In this document: one piece after another, positions 16,429 through 23,689 of the stretch
How positions within the stretch are numbered: position 1 is the stretch's first letter
Layout: each line of letters begins with the position of its first letter
NCBI RefSeq assembly: GCF_000377985.1
Contig: NZ_KB899046.1
Coordinates: forward strand, 124,001 to 188,000
Origin: Sporolactobacillus vineae DSM 21990 = SL153
GTDB lineage: Bacteria > Bacillota > Bacilli > Bacillales > Sporolactobacillaceae
Length of the DNA stretch: 64,000 nucleotides
Direction: 5' to 3'
Translations under genes and position numbers: made by a program
The notes under the pieces: model-generated
Told to the model about the DNA's origin: nothing
Seen by the model: the letters and a program-made list of their open reading frames with translations, nothing else
Databases searched by the model: none

Positions 16429-18609
16429 GTGATCCAGTTCGATGCCGCATCGCTTCAATTCCATCTGCAGACGCCGGGTTCCAGTTACGTCATCCAGGTC
16501 GTAAACGGCTATCCGCTGCACCTCTATTGGGGAAAGCGCATTCGGATCTATCGCGGGAGCGCCCCGGTCCGGTACGCCTACCGATCATTCGCCCCTTACG
16601 CCGACCCCAAGAAGCCCGGCTTTTCGCCAGGCACGTTGCCGCTGGAATATCCCGCCAGTGGGACCGGCGACTACCGCCATCCCGCCTTTCATATTCAGCT
16701 GGATAATGGAACCACGGTCTCCGACCTGCGATACTCTGGCCACCGGATCTATCCAGGCAAGAAAAAGCTTCCCGGACTGCCTGCGACTTATGTAGAAAGC
16801 GATCAGGAGGCCGAATCGCTCGATCTGTTTTTGAAGGATGCCGTATCCGGACTGTCTGTTATTCTTACCTATACGGTTTTTCGCGACTTTGATGTGCTCA
16901 CGCGATCGGCAGTCCTGAAAAATAACGGTGCCGGTCCGCTGCGCCTGCAGCGGGCTTTAAGCGCTTCTCTTGATTTCCGCGATGATCAATTCGACAGCCT
17001 GACCTTTTATGGATCTCACAATAACGAGCGCAACATCAACCGCCATCCGCTCCATGAAGAAATCCAGCTCGTCGACAGCAAGCGCGGCGCAAGCAGTCCG
17101 CAGCACGATCCTTTTTTTGCCCTGCTGCGGAAAAACACCGACGAAGATCACGGTGAAGTATACGGCTGCAGCCTGGTGTACAGCGGTAATTTTGCCGCAA
17201 CCATCGAAGTCAGCGAATTCCATACCGTACGCGCATCAATCGGGATCAACCCGTTCGATTTCTCCTGGCTGCTGGAACCCGGAGAAAGCTTTCAGACACC
17301 TGAAGCCGTGCTGGTTTACTCCGGGCACGGCCTGAACAGGTTATCCCATACGTATCACAAACTGTATCGCTCCCGGCTGGCAAGAGGCCGATTCAGAGAT
17401 CAATTGCGGCCGATTCTGATCAACAACTGGGAAGCTACCTATTTTAAGTTGTCAGAGGAAAGACTGCTGGCGATTGCCGGCGAAGCGGCAAAGGCCGGCA
17501 TAGAGCTGTTTGTCCTCGACGACGGCTGGTTCGGCCGCCGCGACAATGACCGCAGCTCACTCGGCGACTGGATCGTCGACCGCCGGAAACTGCCGCACGG
17601 GCTCGGCTGGCTGGCCGGGAAGATCCATGATCTCGGACTGCAGTTCGGTCTGTGGTTCGAACCGGAAATGGTCTCGCCGGACAGCGATCTGTACCGGACA
17701 CATCCCGACTGGTGTCTGCATGTCCCCGGGCGGACGCGGTCCCTGTCGCGGAACCAGCTCGTACTCGACCTGTCGCGCCGGGATGTGCGGGATTATCTTG
17801 TCGCATCGGTTTCTGCTGTGCTGGACAGTGCGGACATCAACTACGTCAAATGGGACATGAACCGGCACATGAGTGAAGTCGGTTCGGCGCTGTTGCCGGC
17901 CGGACGCCAGCGAGAAACGGCGCACCGCTATCTGCTCGGTCTCTATGCTGTGCTTGAAACACTGACTTCCGCTTATCCGGAGATTCTGTTTGAAAACTGT
18001 TCGAGCGGCGGCGGCCGGTATGATCCCGGCATGCTGTACTACATGCCGCAGACCTGGGCCAGCGACAATACCGATGCGATCTCCCGGCTGAAGATCCAGT
18101 ACGGAACGAGTCTTCTTTATCCCCCGGTGACGATCGGCGCCCACGTGTCGGCCGTGCCCAATCATCAGGTCGGCCGGATCACGTCCCTGCCCTTGCGCGG
18201 CCACGTCGCCATGTCCGGAAACTTCGGCTATGAACTGGATCTGACGCGGCTGAACGATGCCGAAAAGAAACAAGCTTGCGAGCAGGTTGCCTTTTATAAG
18301 AAAATTCGCCCGCTGATTCAGTTCGGCGATTTCTACAGAATCCTGAATCCGTTTGACGAAGGCGACGCCGCCTGGTGCTTTGTTGCCCCCGACCGGTCGG
18401 AAGCAATCGGTTTCTATTTCCGAATCCTTGCCGATGCGTCCTACAGACCACGTTTTTTCCAGTTTAAGGGACTCGATCCCGACGCCCCCTATGAAAATCT
18501 GGCCAACGGAGAAACATTCGGCGGCGACGAGCTGATGCATGCCGGAGTGAACGTGCCGAATGAAAGAGGTGACTTTCACAGCTATATCTGGCGGATCAGG
18601 AGAAAGTAA
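16429..18609 (+). CDS. Alpha-galactosidase, GH36
   Basis: This 726-residue glycosidase hydrolyses terminal alpha-galactosides such as melibiose, raffinose and stachyose. It has an N-terminal beta-sandwich, a catalytic barrel and a C-terminal beta domain. Key motifs are DDGWFGRRD, FGLWFEPEMVSP, YVKWDMNRH with the nucleophile Asp at about 476, and CSSGGGRYDPGML followed by SDNTDA with the acid/base Asp at about 546. Length equals Geobacillus AgaA-type enzymes. It has no signal peptide, so it acts in the cytoplasm on imported sugar. The start is GTG, with GGGGTGA about seven bases upstream. No uptake gene is fused to it; the neighbouring PTS could be a source of substrate, but this is unproven. 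Confidence 0.95.
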   Translation: MIQFDAASLQFHLQTPGSSYVIQVVNGYPLHLYWGKRIRIYRGSAPVRYAYRSFAPYADPKKPGFSPGTLPLEYPASGTGDYRHPAFHIQLDNGTTVSDLRYSGHRIYPGKKKLPGLPATYVESDQEAESLDLFLKDAVSGLSVILTYTVFRDFDVLTRSAVLKNNGAGPLRLQRALSASLDFRDDQFDSLTFYGSHNNERNINRHPLHEEIQLVDSKRGASSPQHDPFFALLRKNTDEDHGEVYGCSLVYSGNFAATIEVSEFHTVRASIGINPFDFSWLLEPGESFQTPEAVLVYSGHGLNRLSHTYHKLYRSRLARGRFRDQLRPILINNWEATYFKLSEERLLAIAGEAAKAGIELFVLDDGWFGRRDNDRSSLGDWIVDRRKLPHGLGWLAGKIHDLGLQFGLWFEPEMVSPDSDLYRTHPDWCLHVPGRTRSLSRNQLVLDLSRRDVRDYLVASVSAVLDSADINYVKWDMNRHMSEVGSALLPAGRQRETAHRYLLGLYAVLETLTSAYPEILFENCSSGGGRYDPGMLYYMPQTWASDNTDAISRLKIQYGTSLLYPPVTIGAHVSAVPNHQVGRITSLPLRGHVAMSGNFGYELDLTRLNDAEKKQACEQVAFYKKIRPLIQFGDFYRILNPFDEGDAAWCFVAPDRSEAIGFYFRILADASYRPRFFQFKGLDPDAPYENLANGETFGGDELMHAGVNVPNERGDFHSYIWRIRRK

Positions 18610-18634
18610 GTGATGAATTTCCACTCTCGTTCTC

Positions 18635-18678
18635 AAAAAATAGAGGGCAGAATCCTCTGAAACGGATTCTGCCCTCTA
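18635..18678 (-). terminator. Strong terminator between convergent alpha-galactosidase and GH13 genes
   Basis: TAGAGGGCAGAATCC and its exact reverse complement (18641-18655 and 18664-18678) form a perfect 15-bp stem with an 8-base loop. Six T residues follow on the minus strand, ending the PTS-GH13 operon. It may also stop plus-strand transcripts. Confidence 0.9.
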
Positions 18679-18719
18679 ATAAATGGTACTTCTTCTTTTC
18701 AAAAGTCAATGCGAACTAT

Positions 18720-20429
18720 TCACGCACCAGTCTTGCATAAATAAACACGGGCTCCATATGGTGCCAGGCGCAGCGTAGTTGAATCCTCAGTTTCTGAAGC
18801 AGCATCATTGCTCAGCAGTAATTCTCTTGGAAGCACGCGTAGACTTTCTGGAATTTTATAAGTAATCGGGCTCTCTGAAAAGCTGCAAACCACTAATAAC
18901 TTTTGTTTTTCATCTGATCGTGTATATGCATAAATATCCGGGTTCTTTTCATCAACGATTTGATAACTACCTGTCGTTACAATCTCATAATTGTGTCGCA
19001 AACGGATCAGCTTCTGGTAATAATAGAAAACTGAATCTGGATCAGACAATTCAGATGCCGCATTGATCTCGTGATAATTAGGATTAACTTTAAGCCATGG
19101 TGTACCTGCCGAAAAACCAGCATTCTCCTTATCGCTCCATTGCATCGGTGTCCGTGCATTATCCCTGGACTTTAGATGAATGGTTTTCATGATATAATCT
19201 TCATCCAAATGATGAACTGTTTTAAACTCATGATAGATATTGTGCGTTTCGATATCGTTGTAATCCGCAATATTGTCGAAGGCGACGTTCGTCATGCCCA
19301 GTTCCTCACCTTCAAAGATATAAGGTGTACCCTGCATAAAATGCAACAGTGTCCCCAGCATTTTCGCTGATTGTACACGATAGTCAGTGTCATTGCCAAA
19401 GCGAGAAACAGGACGCGCCTGATCATGATTACTCCAATAAAGACTGTTCCATCCATGATGGACTTCCATAACTTTCTGCCACCGTGTCATTACGGTTTTC
19501 AGATCCGCCAATTTAAAGCGTCGATCAGAGAATTTACCATACTTTCCATAGTCCAGATGCATATGATCGAAGTGGAACACCATGTCCAGTTCCTTACGCC
19601 GTTCATCAGTATATAAAGCTGCCTCATCGGCTGAAGTATGCGGCGCTTCACCGACGGTCATCACATCATAATGGCTCAGTACTTCACGGTTCATTTCCTG
19701 CAGAAATTCATGAACACGTGGCCCATTGGCTGCTCCTGCATAATAACTGCCGTATTCTTTATTCTGAATGACGGGACCGTCAGGATAATCCGGTCTTTTA
19801 GAAATCAGGTTGATCACATCCATACGGAATCCATCAATACCCTTGTCGAGCCAGAATCGCATGATGTTATAGACTTCTTCACGGACTTTAGGATTTTCCC
19901 AGTTCAGATCTGGTTGCTGCTTTGCGAATAAATGCAGATAATATTGACCGACATCCTCAACATATTCCCAGGCAGATCCGCCGAAACTGGATCCCCAGTT
20001 ATTCGGTTCATGACCATCAACAGGATCTTTCCATATATAGTATTTGTGATAGGGATCTTTGCGGCTTGATCGGCTTTTCTTGAACCACGGATGTTCACTC
20101 GATGTATGATTAACAACGAGATCAAGAATTATTTTCAGACCCAGTTTATGAGCTTCAGAAAGTAATTCTTCAAAGTCTCTCATCGTTCCCAGATCTTCGT
20201 GAATCATTTTATAATCTGAAATATCATATCCATTGTCGACATACGGGGACTTATAGATCGGATTCAGCCAGATTACATCTACTCCAAGTTTTTTAATGTA
20301 CGGGAGCTTTTCAATGATCCCTTGAATATCCCCGATTCCATCACCGTTTGAATCATTAAAACTCTTTGGATATATTTGGTAGACAACGCTTTTTTTCCAC
20401 CAATCTTTCCTCTTGTTCATTTTACTCAT
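18720..20429 (-). CDS. GH13 alpha-glucosidase, oligo-1,6-glucosidase type
   Basis: This cytoplasmic enzyme of about 569 residues cleaves alpha-glucosides. It has the four GH13 regions: DLVVNHTSSEH, GFRMDVINLISK with the nucleophile Asp at about 204, VGEAPHTSADEA with the acid/base Glu, and WSNHDQARPVSRFG. QPDLNWENP is also family-typical. Val directly after the nucleophile points to alpha-1,6 linkages (isomaltose, panose), since alpha-1,4 enzymes usually have Thr there. It is the last gene of the PTS operon and overlaps the IIA gene, so the PTS sugar is probably an alpha-glucoside whose phosphorylated form or product it processes. The start is uncertain among GTG 20438, ATG 20429 and ATG 20420. 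Its AT-richness is unlike the upstream alpha-galactosidase. Confidence 0.92.
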   Translation of the reverse strand: MSKMNKRKDWWKKSVVYQIYPKSFNDSNGDGIGDIQGIIEKLPYIKKLGVDVIWLNPIYKSPYVDNGYDISDYKMIHEDLGTMRDFEELLSEAHKLGLKIILDLVVNHTSSEHPWFKKSRSSRKDPYHKYYIWKDPVDGHEPNNWGSSFGGSAWEYVEDVGQYYLHLFAKQQPDLNWENPKVREEVYNIMRFWLDKGIDGFRMDVINLISKRPDYPDGPVIQNKEYGSYYAGAANGPRVHEFLQEMNREVLSHYDVMTVGEAPHTSADEAALYTDERRKELDMVFHFDHMHLDYGKYGKFSDRRFKLADLKTVMTRWQKVMEVHHGWNSLYWSNHDQARPVSRFGNDTDYRVQSAKMLGTLLHFMQGTPYIFEGEELGMTNVAFDNIADYNDIETHNIYHEFKTVHHLDEDYIMKTIHLKSRDNARTPMQWSDKENAGFSAGTPWLKVNPNYHEINAASELSDPDSVFYYYQKLIRLRHNYEIVTTGSYQIVDEKNPDIYAYTRSDEKQKLLVVCSFSESPITYKIPESLRVLPRELLLSNDAASETEDSTTLRLAPYGARVYLCKTGA

Positions 20430-20835
20430 CTTCTTCACTCATCTCTGCTTTAATATCATTAACATATACGAGCTGATTTCTTGCTTCGTCAATAAGGTGA
20501 CGAATTTGATCGTCAGTTAGATAGTCTTTATCAGGGGAAAGAGTTATCGCCAAAACAATCGGCAAATTCATTCCAGAGATGATGTGTGTATGCGGTCGCT
20601 GCTGATAGGGAAAAAATTTCTGATTAACACTTCCAGCCATCATATCCGTAAAAATAATCAGTTCGTCCTCAGCCGGTATTTTATCGATAATGCTGGATAT
20701 TTCTGACTCTATCGGCTTATTATCAATATAAGCACTTAGTGCTTTTACACGATCCTGTGGACCGGAAATGAATTCCAGTGTCTTTTTCATCCCGTCAGCC
20801 AGCATATTATGTGATGCAATAATAACATGTCTCAT
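20422..20835 (-). CDS. Mannose-family PTS component IIA
   Basis: This 137-residue separate IIA domain of the mannose class relays phosphate from HPr to IIB. It shows the start HVIIASHNMLADGMKKTLEF, whose His in ASHN is the phosphorylation site, and FTDMMAGSVNQ, equivalent to the TDLFGGSPNQ stretch of ManX. The acidic C-terminus (AEMSEEDE) overlaps the GH13 start region by about eight bases. The ATG at 20835 follows AAGGGG by eight bases; a GTG at 20844 overlaps that site. It is part of the sigma-54 operon 23569-18720. Confidence 0.9.
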   Translation of the reverse strand: MRHVIIASHNMLADGMKKTLEFISGPQDRVKALSAYIDNKPIESEISSIIDKIPAEDELIIFTDMMAGSVNQKFFPYQQRPHTHIISGMNLPIVLAITLSPDKDYLTDDQIRHLIDEARNQLVYVNDIKAEMSEEDE

Positions 20836-20907
20836 ATGATTCACCCCTTATTTATTAAGAAAGGATAATCCTGATAGCTCCCGGATTACCCTCCCAATTT
20901 GAACTGA

Positions 20908-21756
20908 TTATTTCAGAATGCCAAAGAAAGAACATACCATTGAAAGTACAATCAGGAGAATGATGATCCGGTTCATGGTCCATTTCTTACTGCCGATTAA
21001 TTTATAAACGATCACGGTCAGAAGAACAGGGAGAAGGCTTGGCATAATCTTATCAAGAATTCCCGACTGTAACGGCATTTTTACAGCACCAAATTGAAAG
21101 TTAATGGCCGTCTGGACTTTGACAACGCTGGCAATAAGCGCTCCGACTACGGTTAAACCCATGATTGATGCGGATTCAGTAAATACAGAAATACGATCTC
21201 CTAAAGAAGTGATTAATTTGGTACCCGAGAAGTATCCGACATCCGTCAATTTAATTTTCACAAAGAAAAAGGCCAGATTGCACAGGAACCAGATAATCGC
21301 TCCCAAAGGGTTCCCTTTCACAGCCATGTAGCCTGAAATGGACCCCATAATCGTTGGCCATAAGACCCAAATCAGCGTGTCGCCGATTCCGGCCAATGGA
21401 CCCATCAAACTCGTTTTTAACGATTGGACAGCACCGATCGATTTGGCCCCTTCCTTTTCCTCCATCGCCATCGTAGCGCCCATAACAACGTTAGCCATTG
21501 CTGTTGTCGTATTAAAATAGTTCAAATGATTCGCAATCGCTTTTTCATAATCATCATCTTTCGGATAGATCTTTCTTAAGGCTGGTGCCAGGGACCAGGT
21601 CAGTCCCGGAGCCTCCTGTGTTTCATAGTTAAATGCATTGCAGGCCATGAAACACCATCTCACTGCTGCATGATGCAAATCATGTTTCGACAACACCTTA
21701 CGATCAACGGTATCGGCACTGGTCTGTGTGACATCCCTCTTTAATTCATCACTCAT
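20908..21756 (-). CDS. Mannose-family PTS component IID
   Basis: This 282-residue membrane subunit partners IIC in sugar translocation. It has the EIID pattern: a polar N-terminal part (LSKHDLHHAAVRWCFMACNAFNYE), MANVVMGATMAMEE, and the conserved VQSLKTSLMGPLAGIGDTLIWVLWP, with hydrophobic helices towards the C-terminus. The ATG at 21756 follows GGGGGATAATTACG and overlaps the end of the IIC gene by eight bases, so translation is coupled; the reading frame extends 20 codons upstream without a ribosome site. Confidence 0.93.
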   Translation of the reverse strand: MSDELKRDVTQTSADTVDRKVLSKHDLHHAAVRWCFMACNAFNYETQEAPGLTWSLAPALRKIYPKDDDYEKAIANHLNYFNTTTAMANVVMGATMAMEEKEGAKSIGAVQSLKTSLMGPLAGIGDTLIWVLWPTIMGSISGYMAVKGNPLGAIIWFLCNLAFFFVKIKLTDVGYFSGTKLITSLGDRISVFTESASIMGLTVVGALIASVVKVQTAINFQFGAVKMPLQSGILDKIMPSLLPVLLTVIVYKLIGSKKWTMNRIIILLIVLSMVCSFFGILK

Positions 21757-22549
21757 CGTAATTATCCCCCTGACGATCAGCCGCCAGTGAACTGTTTGCA
21801 GAGGCTTTCTTCTCATTCGCCTGTCTCATCGTGCCGTTAAAGTAGTAATAAGCACATGCAAAACCGATCAGTGCAATCGCGAGAATCGGCAAATTCAGAT
21901 AGGCCGTTAAGACGAAACCAATAATCAGAAAAGTTGCGAATTTCTTTGTTGGCATATAGTGAAGCAGCATGCCGACACCTATGACCGGCAGCAGCCCGCC
22001 GGCAATGGTTAATCCATTTGTAAACCACTTTGGCAGCCAGGTCAGAATTGCCTGAACCGCTGATGGTCCGAAGAATACCAGCAGAGCCGCCGGTATCGCC
22101 CCTTCCAGTCCGAAAAAGGCTACGCCATACCATGGCTGCCGCAACATTGCCCGCCATTTATGCTCGGCATTTAATTTTGCCATTCGATGAGCAATAAAGT
22201 TATTGATAATCTTCACAAGGACATCGAGCTGAATCGCAAGCATGCCCACAGGCAGTCCTACAGCAATTCCTGTTTTAATTCCGGTTCCCGTGCGAATTGC
22301 CAGATAAGCACCGATAATAGTTGCCAGCCCATAATTCGGCATGGATGATCCACCCAGGTTGGCTACCCCTAATTGCATCAATTGAAATGTCCCGGCAATG
22401 ATCATTGCTGTCGTAATATCCCCCATAATTAATCCGGTAATAAAACCAACGATCACAGGAAAATAAGAAACAATAACCAAACCATTTTGATCGATAATCA
22501 TCCAGGCAACTAAAAGTATAATTAACAGAGCTTGAATCGTTCCCATCAT
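21749..22549 (-). CDS. Mannose-family PTS component IIC
   Basis: This 266-residue polytopic protein forms the sugar channel of the permease. It has the EIIC pattern GFITGLIMGDITTAMIIAGTFQLMQLGVANLGGSSMPNYGLATIIGAY and about seven to eight helices. It ends with a short charged tail. In this family the IIC/IID pair decides sugar specificity; the attached GH13 gene suggests an alpha-glucoside, though mannose, sorbose or fructose systems share the fold. Confidence 0.92.
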   Translation of the reverse strand: MMGTIQALLIILLVAWMIIDQNGLVIVSYFPVIVGFITGLIMGDITTAMIIAGTFQLMQLGVANLGGSSMPNYGLATIIGAYLAIRTGTGIKTGIAVGLPVGMLAIQLDVLVKIINNFIAHRMAKLNAEHKWRAMLRQPWYGVAFFGLEGAIPAALLVFFGPSAVQAILTWLPKWFTNGLTIAGGLLPVIGVGMLLHYMPTKKFATFLIIGFVLTAYLNLPILAIALIGFACAYYYFNGTMRQANEKKASANSSLAADRQGDNYDE

Positions 22550-22567
22550 CTTTACGCCCCTTTATAT

Positions 22568-23041
22568 TCAGAGATACTTGCTGACGTCTACTTCCGGGTC
22601 TGTCGGTATATATTGAATCGCCACCGGCACACCTTTAGACTGAATCTCCCTGATATCTTTCTTTTCCTGATCATTTAAAGCAATAAATTTGGTCAGCGGC
22701 GTCCGGCCGTCCTGAGCAAAAATGATTCCCAGATTCACTTTTGGTATTGAAATACCCGCATCGAGTAACTCTATTAGTTTGGCAGGCTCTTTAACAAGAA
22801 CGATGACACGCTGTGCGTCATAATTTCCATTCTGGAAATTATGAATTGCTTTTTCAGTGTTAATGATGGACATTCCTGTGCCTGCGGGTTTAGACATTCT
22901 CATGCTTGCTTTAATGTCCTCGTTCTGGCTTACTTCATCGTCAATAACCATAAACCTCTTAATCTGTAAAGCCTGTGCCCACTGATTCACAATCAATCCA
23001 TGAATCAGGCGCTGATCGACTCGTGCTAATACAACTCCCAT
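22568..23041 (-). CDS. Mannose-family PTS component IIB (first copy)
   Basis: This 157-residue cytoplasmic IIB domain takes phosphate from IIA and gives it to the sugar. The active site RVDQRLIHGLIVNQW carries the phospho-His at about residue 14, and the segment VIVLVKEPAKLIELLDAGI...VNLGIIFAQDGRTPLTKFIAL is typical of sorbose/fructose-type IIB. The ATG at 23041 follows AAGGAG by eight bases; a GTG at 23050 lies closer to that site. It stands next to a second, different IIB. Confidence 0.92.
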   Translation of the reverse strand: MGVVLARVDQRLIHGLIVNQWAQALQIKRFMVIDDEVSQNEDIKASMRMSKPAGTGMSIINTEKAIHNFQNGNYDAQRVIVLVKEPAKLIELLDAGISIPKVNLGIIFAQDGRTPLTKFIALNDQEKKDIREIQSKGVPVAIQYIPTDPEVDVSKYL

Positions 23042-23056
23042 TTCACTCACTCCTTG

Positions 23057-23569
23057 TTATAAATATCTCTTTGCTGAAAATGCAGATTCCTGAATGGCTA
23101 CTTTTGTCCCTTTTAATTTGATCACAGCAATATCGTCAAAATCGGTATCATCCATATAAACTGTACCGACGATCTTGTGTTTTCCCTCCCGTTTGAACAT
23201 ATTCCAGATGGACACTTCTTCAACGGATATACCACCTTCGATTAATTGTCTTGCTGACCGCGGTGTCCTGCAGATAATAAAAAGTTGTGAAATCCGCCGC
23301 CTCCCCGGGAATAGAGATGGCCTTGATACTGCAAGTGTTTGAATCAATCGCGGAGCGTTGGCAACAGTTGCAAAATAGCCCTTAAGTCCGGCAGCCTCAA
23401 TCGTCATTTTCATCAATGTCTGGGTCAGCTTGTCATTGACTAATGCGTCATCCACCACCACAACAGTGTCAAATTGAAGTGCCTGCTTCCAGTTCACCGC
23501 TATTTGTCCGTGAACCAGACGATTATCAATGTGTACAATTAAATTTAAATTTGCTGATTTTGTTTCCAT
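23057..23569 (-). CDS. Mannose-family PTS component IIB (second copy, AgaB-like)
   Basis: This 170-residue IIB has the active-site motif HIDNRLVHGQIAVNWKQAL with its phospho-His. The later LFIICRTPRSARQLIEGGISVEEVSIWNMFKREGKHKIVGTVYMDDTD resembles IIB of the galactosamine/sorbose type more than the neighbouring copy. Between them a basic stretch (SRPSLFPGRRRISQ) is unlike the family and might reflect local change. The ATG at 23569 follows GGAGTGA; the frame runs 29 codons further upstream through the sigma-54 promoter, which cannot be coding. It is the first gene of the operon. Confidence 0.87.
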   Translation of the reverse strand: METKSANLNLIVHIDNRLVHGQIAVNWKQALQFDTVVVVDDALVNDKLTQTLMKMTIEAAGLKGYFATVANAPRLIQTLAVSRPSLFPGRRRISQLFIICRTPRSARQLIEGGISVEEVSIWNMFKREGKHKIVGTVYMDDTDFDDIAVIKLKGTKVAIQESAFSAKRYL

Positions 23570-23593
23570 TATCTTCACTCCACTTTTATATAA

Positions 23594-23610
23594 AGCAATT
23601 TTCATGCCAA
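23594..23610 (-). promoter_or_regulatory. Sigma-54 (RpoN/SigL) promoter of the first mannose-type PTS operon
   Basis: The minus strand reads TTGGCATG, four bases, TTGCT, matching the -24/-12 consensus TGGCAYR-N4-TTGCW completely, with GG and GC at the right spacing. It lies about 25 bases before the second-copy IIB start and just downstream of a LevR-type activator gene. Confidence 0.88.
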
Positions 23611-23635
23611 TTAGTGTAATCGCTATCATAAAGGT

Positions 23636-23668
23636 AAAAAAAATACCTCCACCCATTCAGGCAGAGGT
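23636..23668 (-). terminator. Terminator of the LevR-type activator gene
   Basis: ACCTC (23645-23649) pairs with GAGGT (23664-23668) with inner pairs, followed on the minus strand by TATTTTTTTT. It separates the activator gene from the sigma-54 promoter. Confidence 0.72.
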
Positions 23669-23689
23669 CTGTTCGTGCAAGGCAGTTCA

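Noticed and set aside
17557-18636. Long antisense frame (359 codons) opposite the alpha-galactosidase gene
   Set aside because: It is a shadow of a GC-rich coding region with clear GH36 motifs on the plus strand. It has no recognisable domain or ribosome site.
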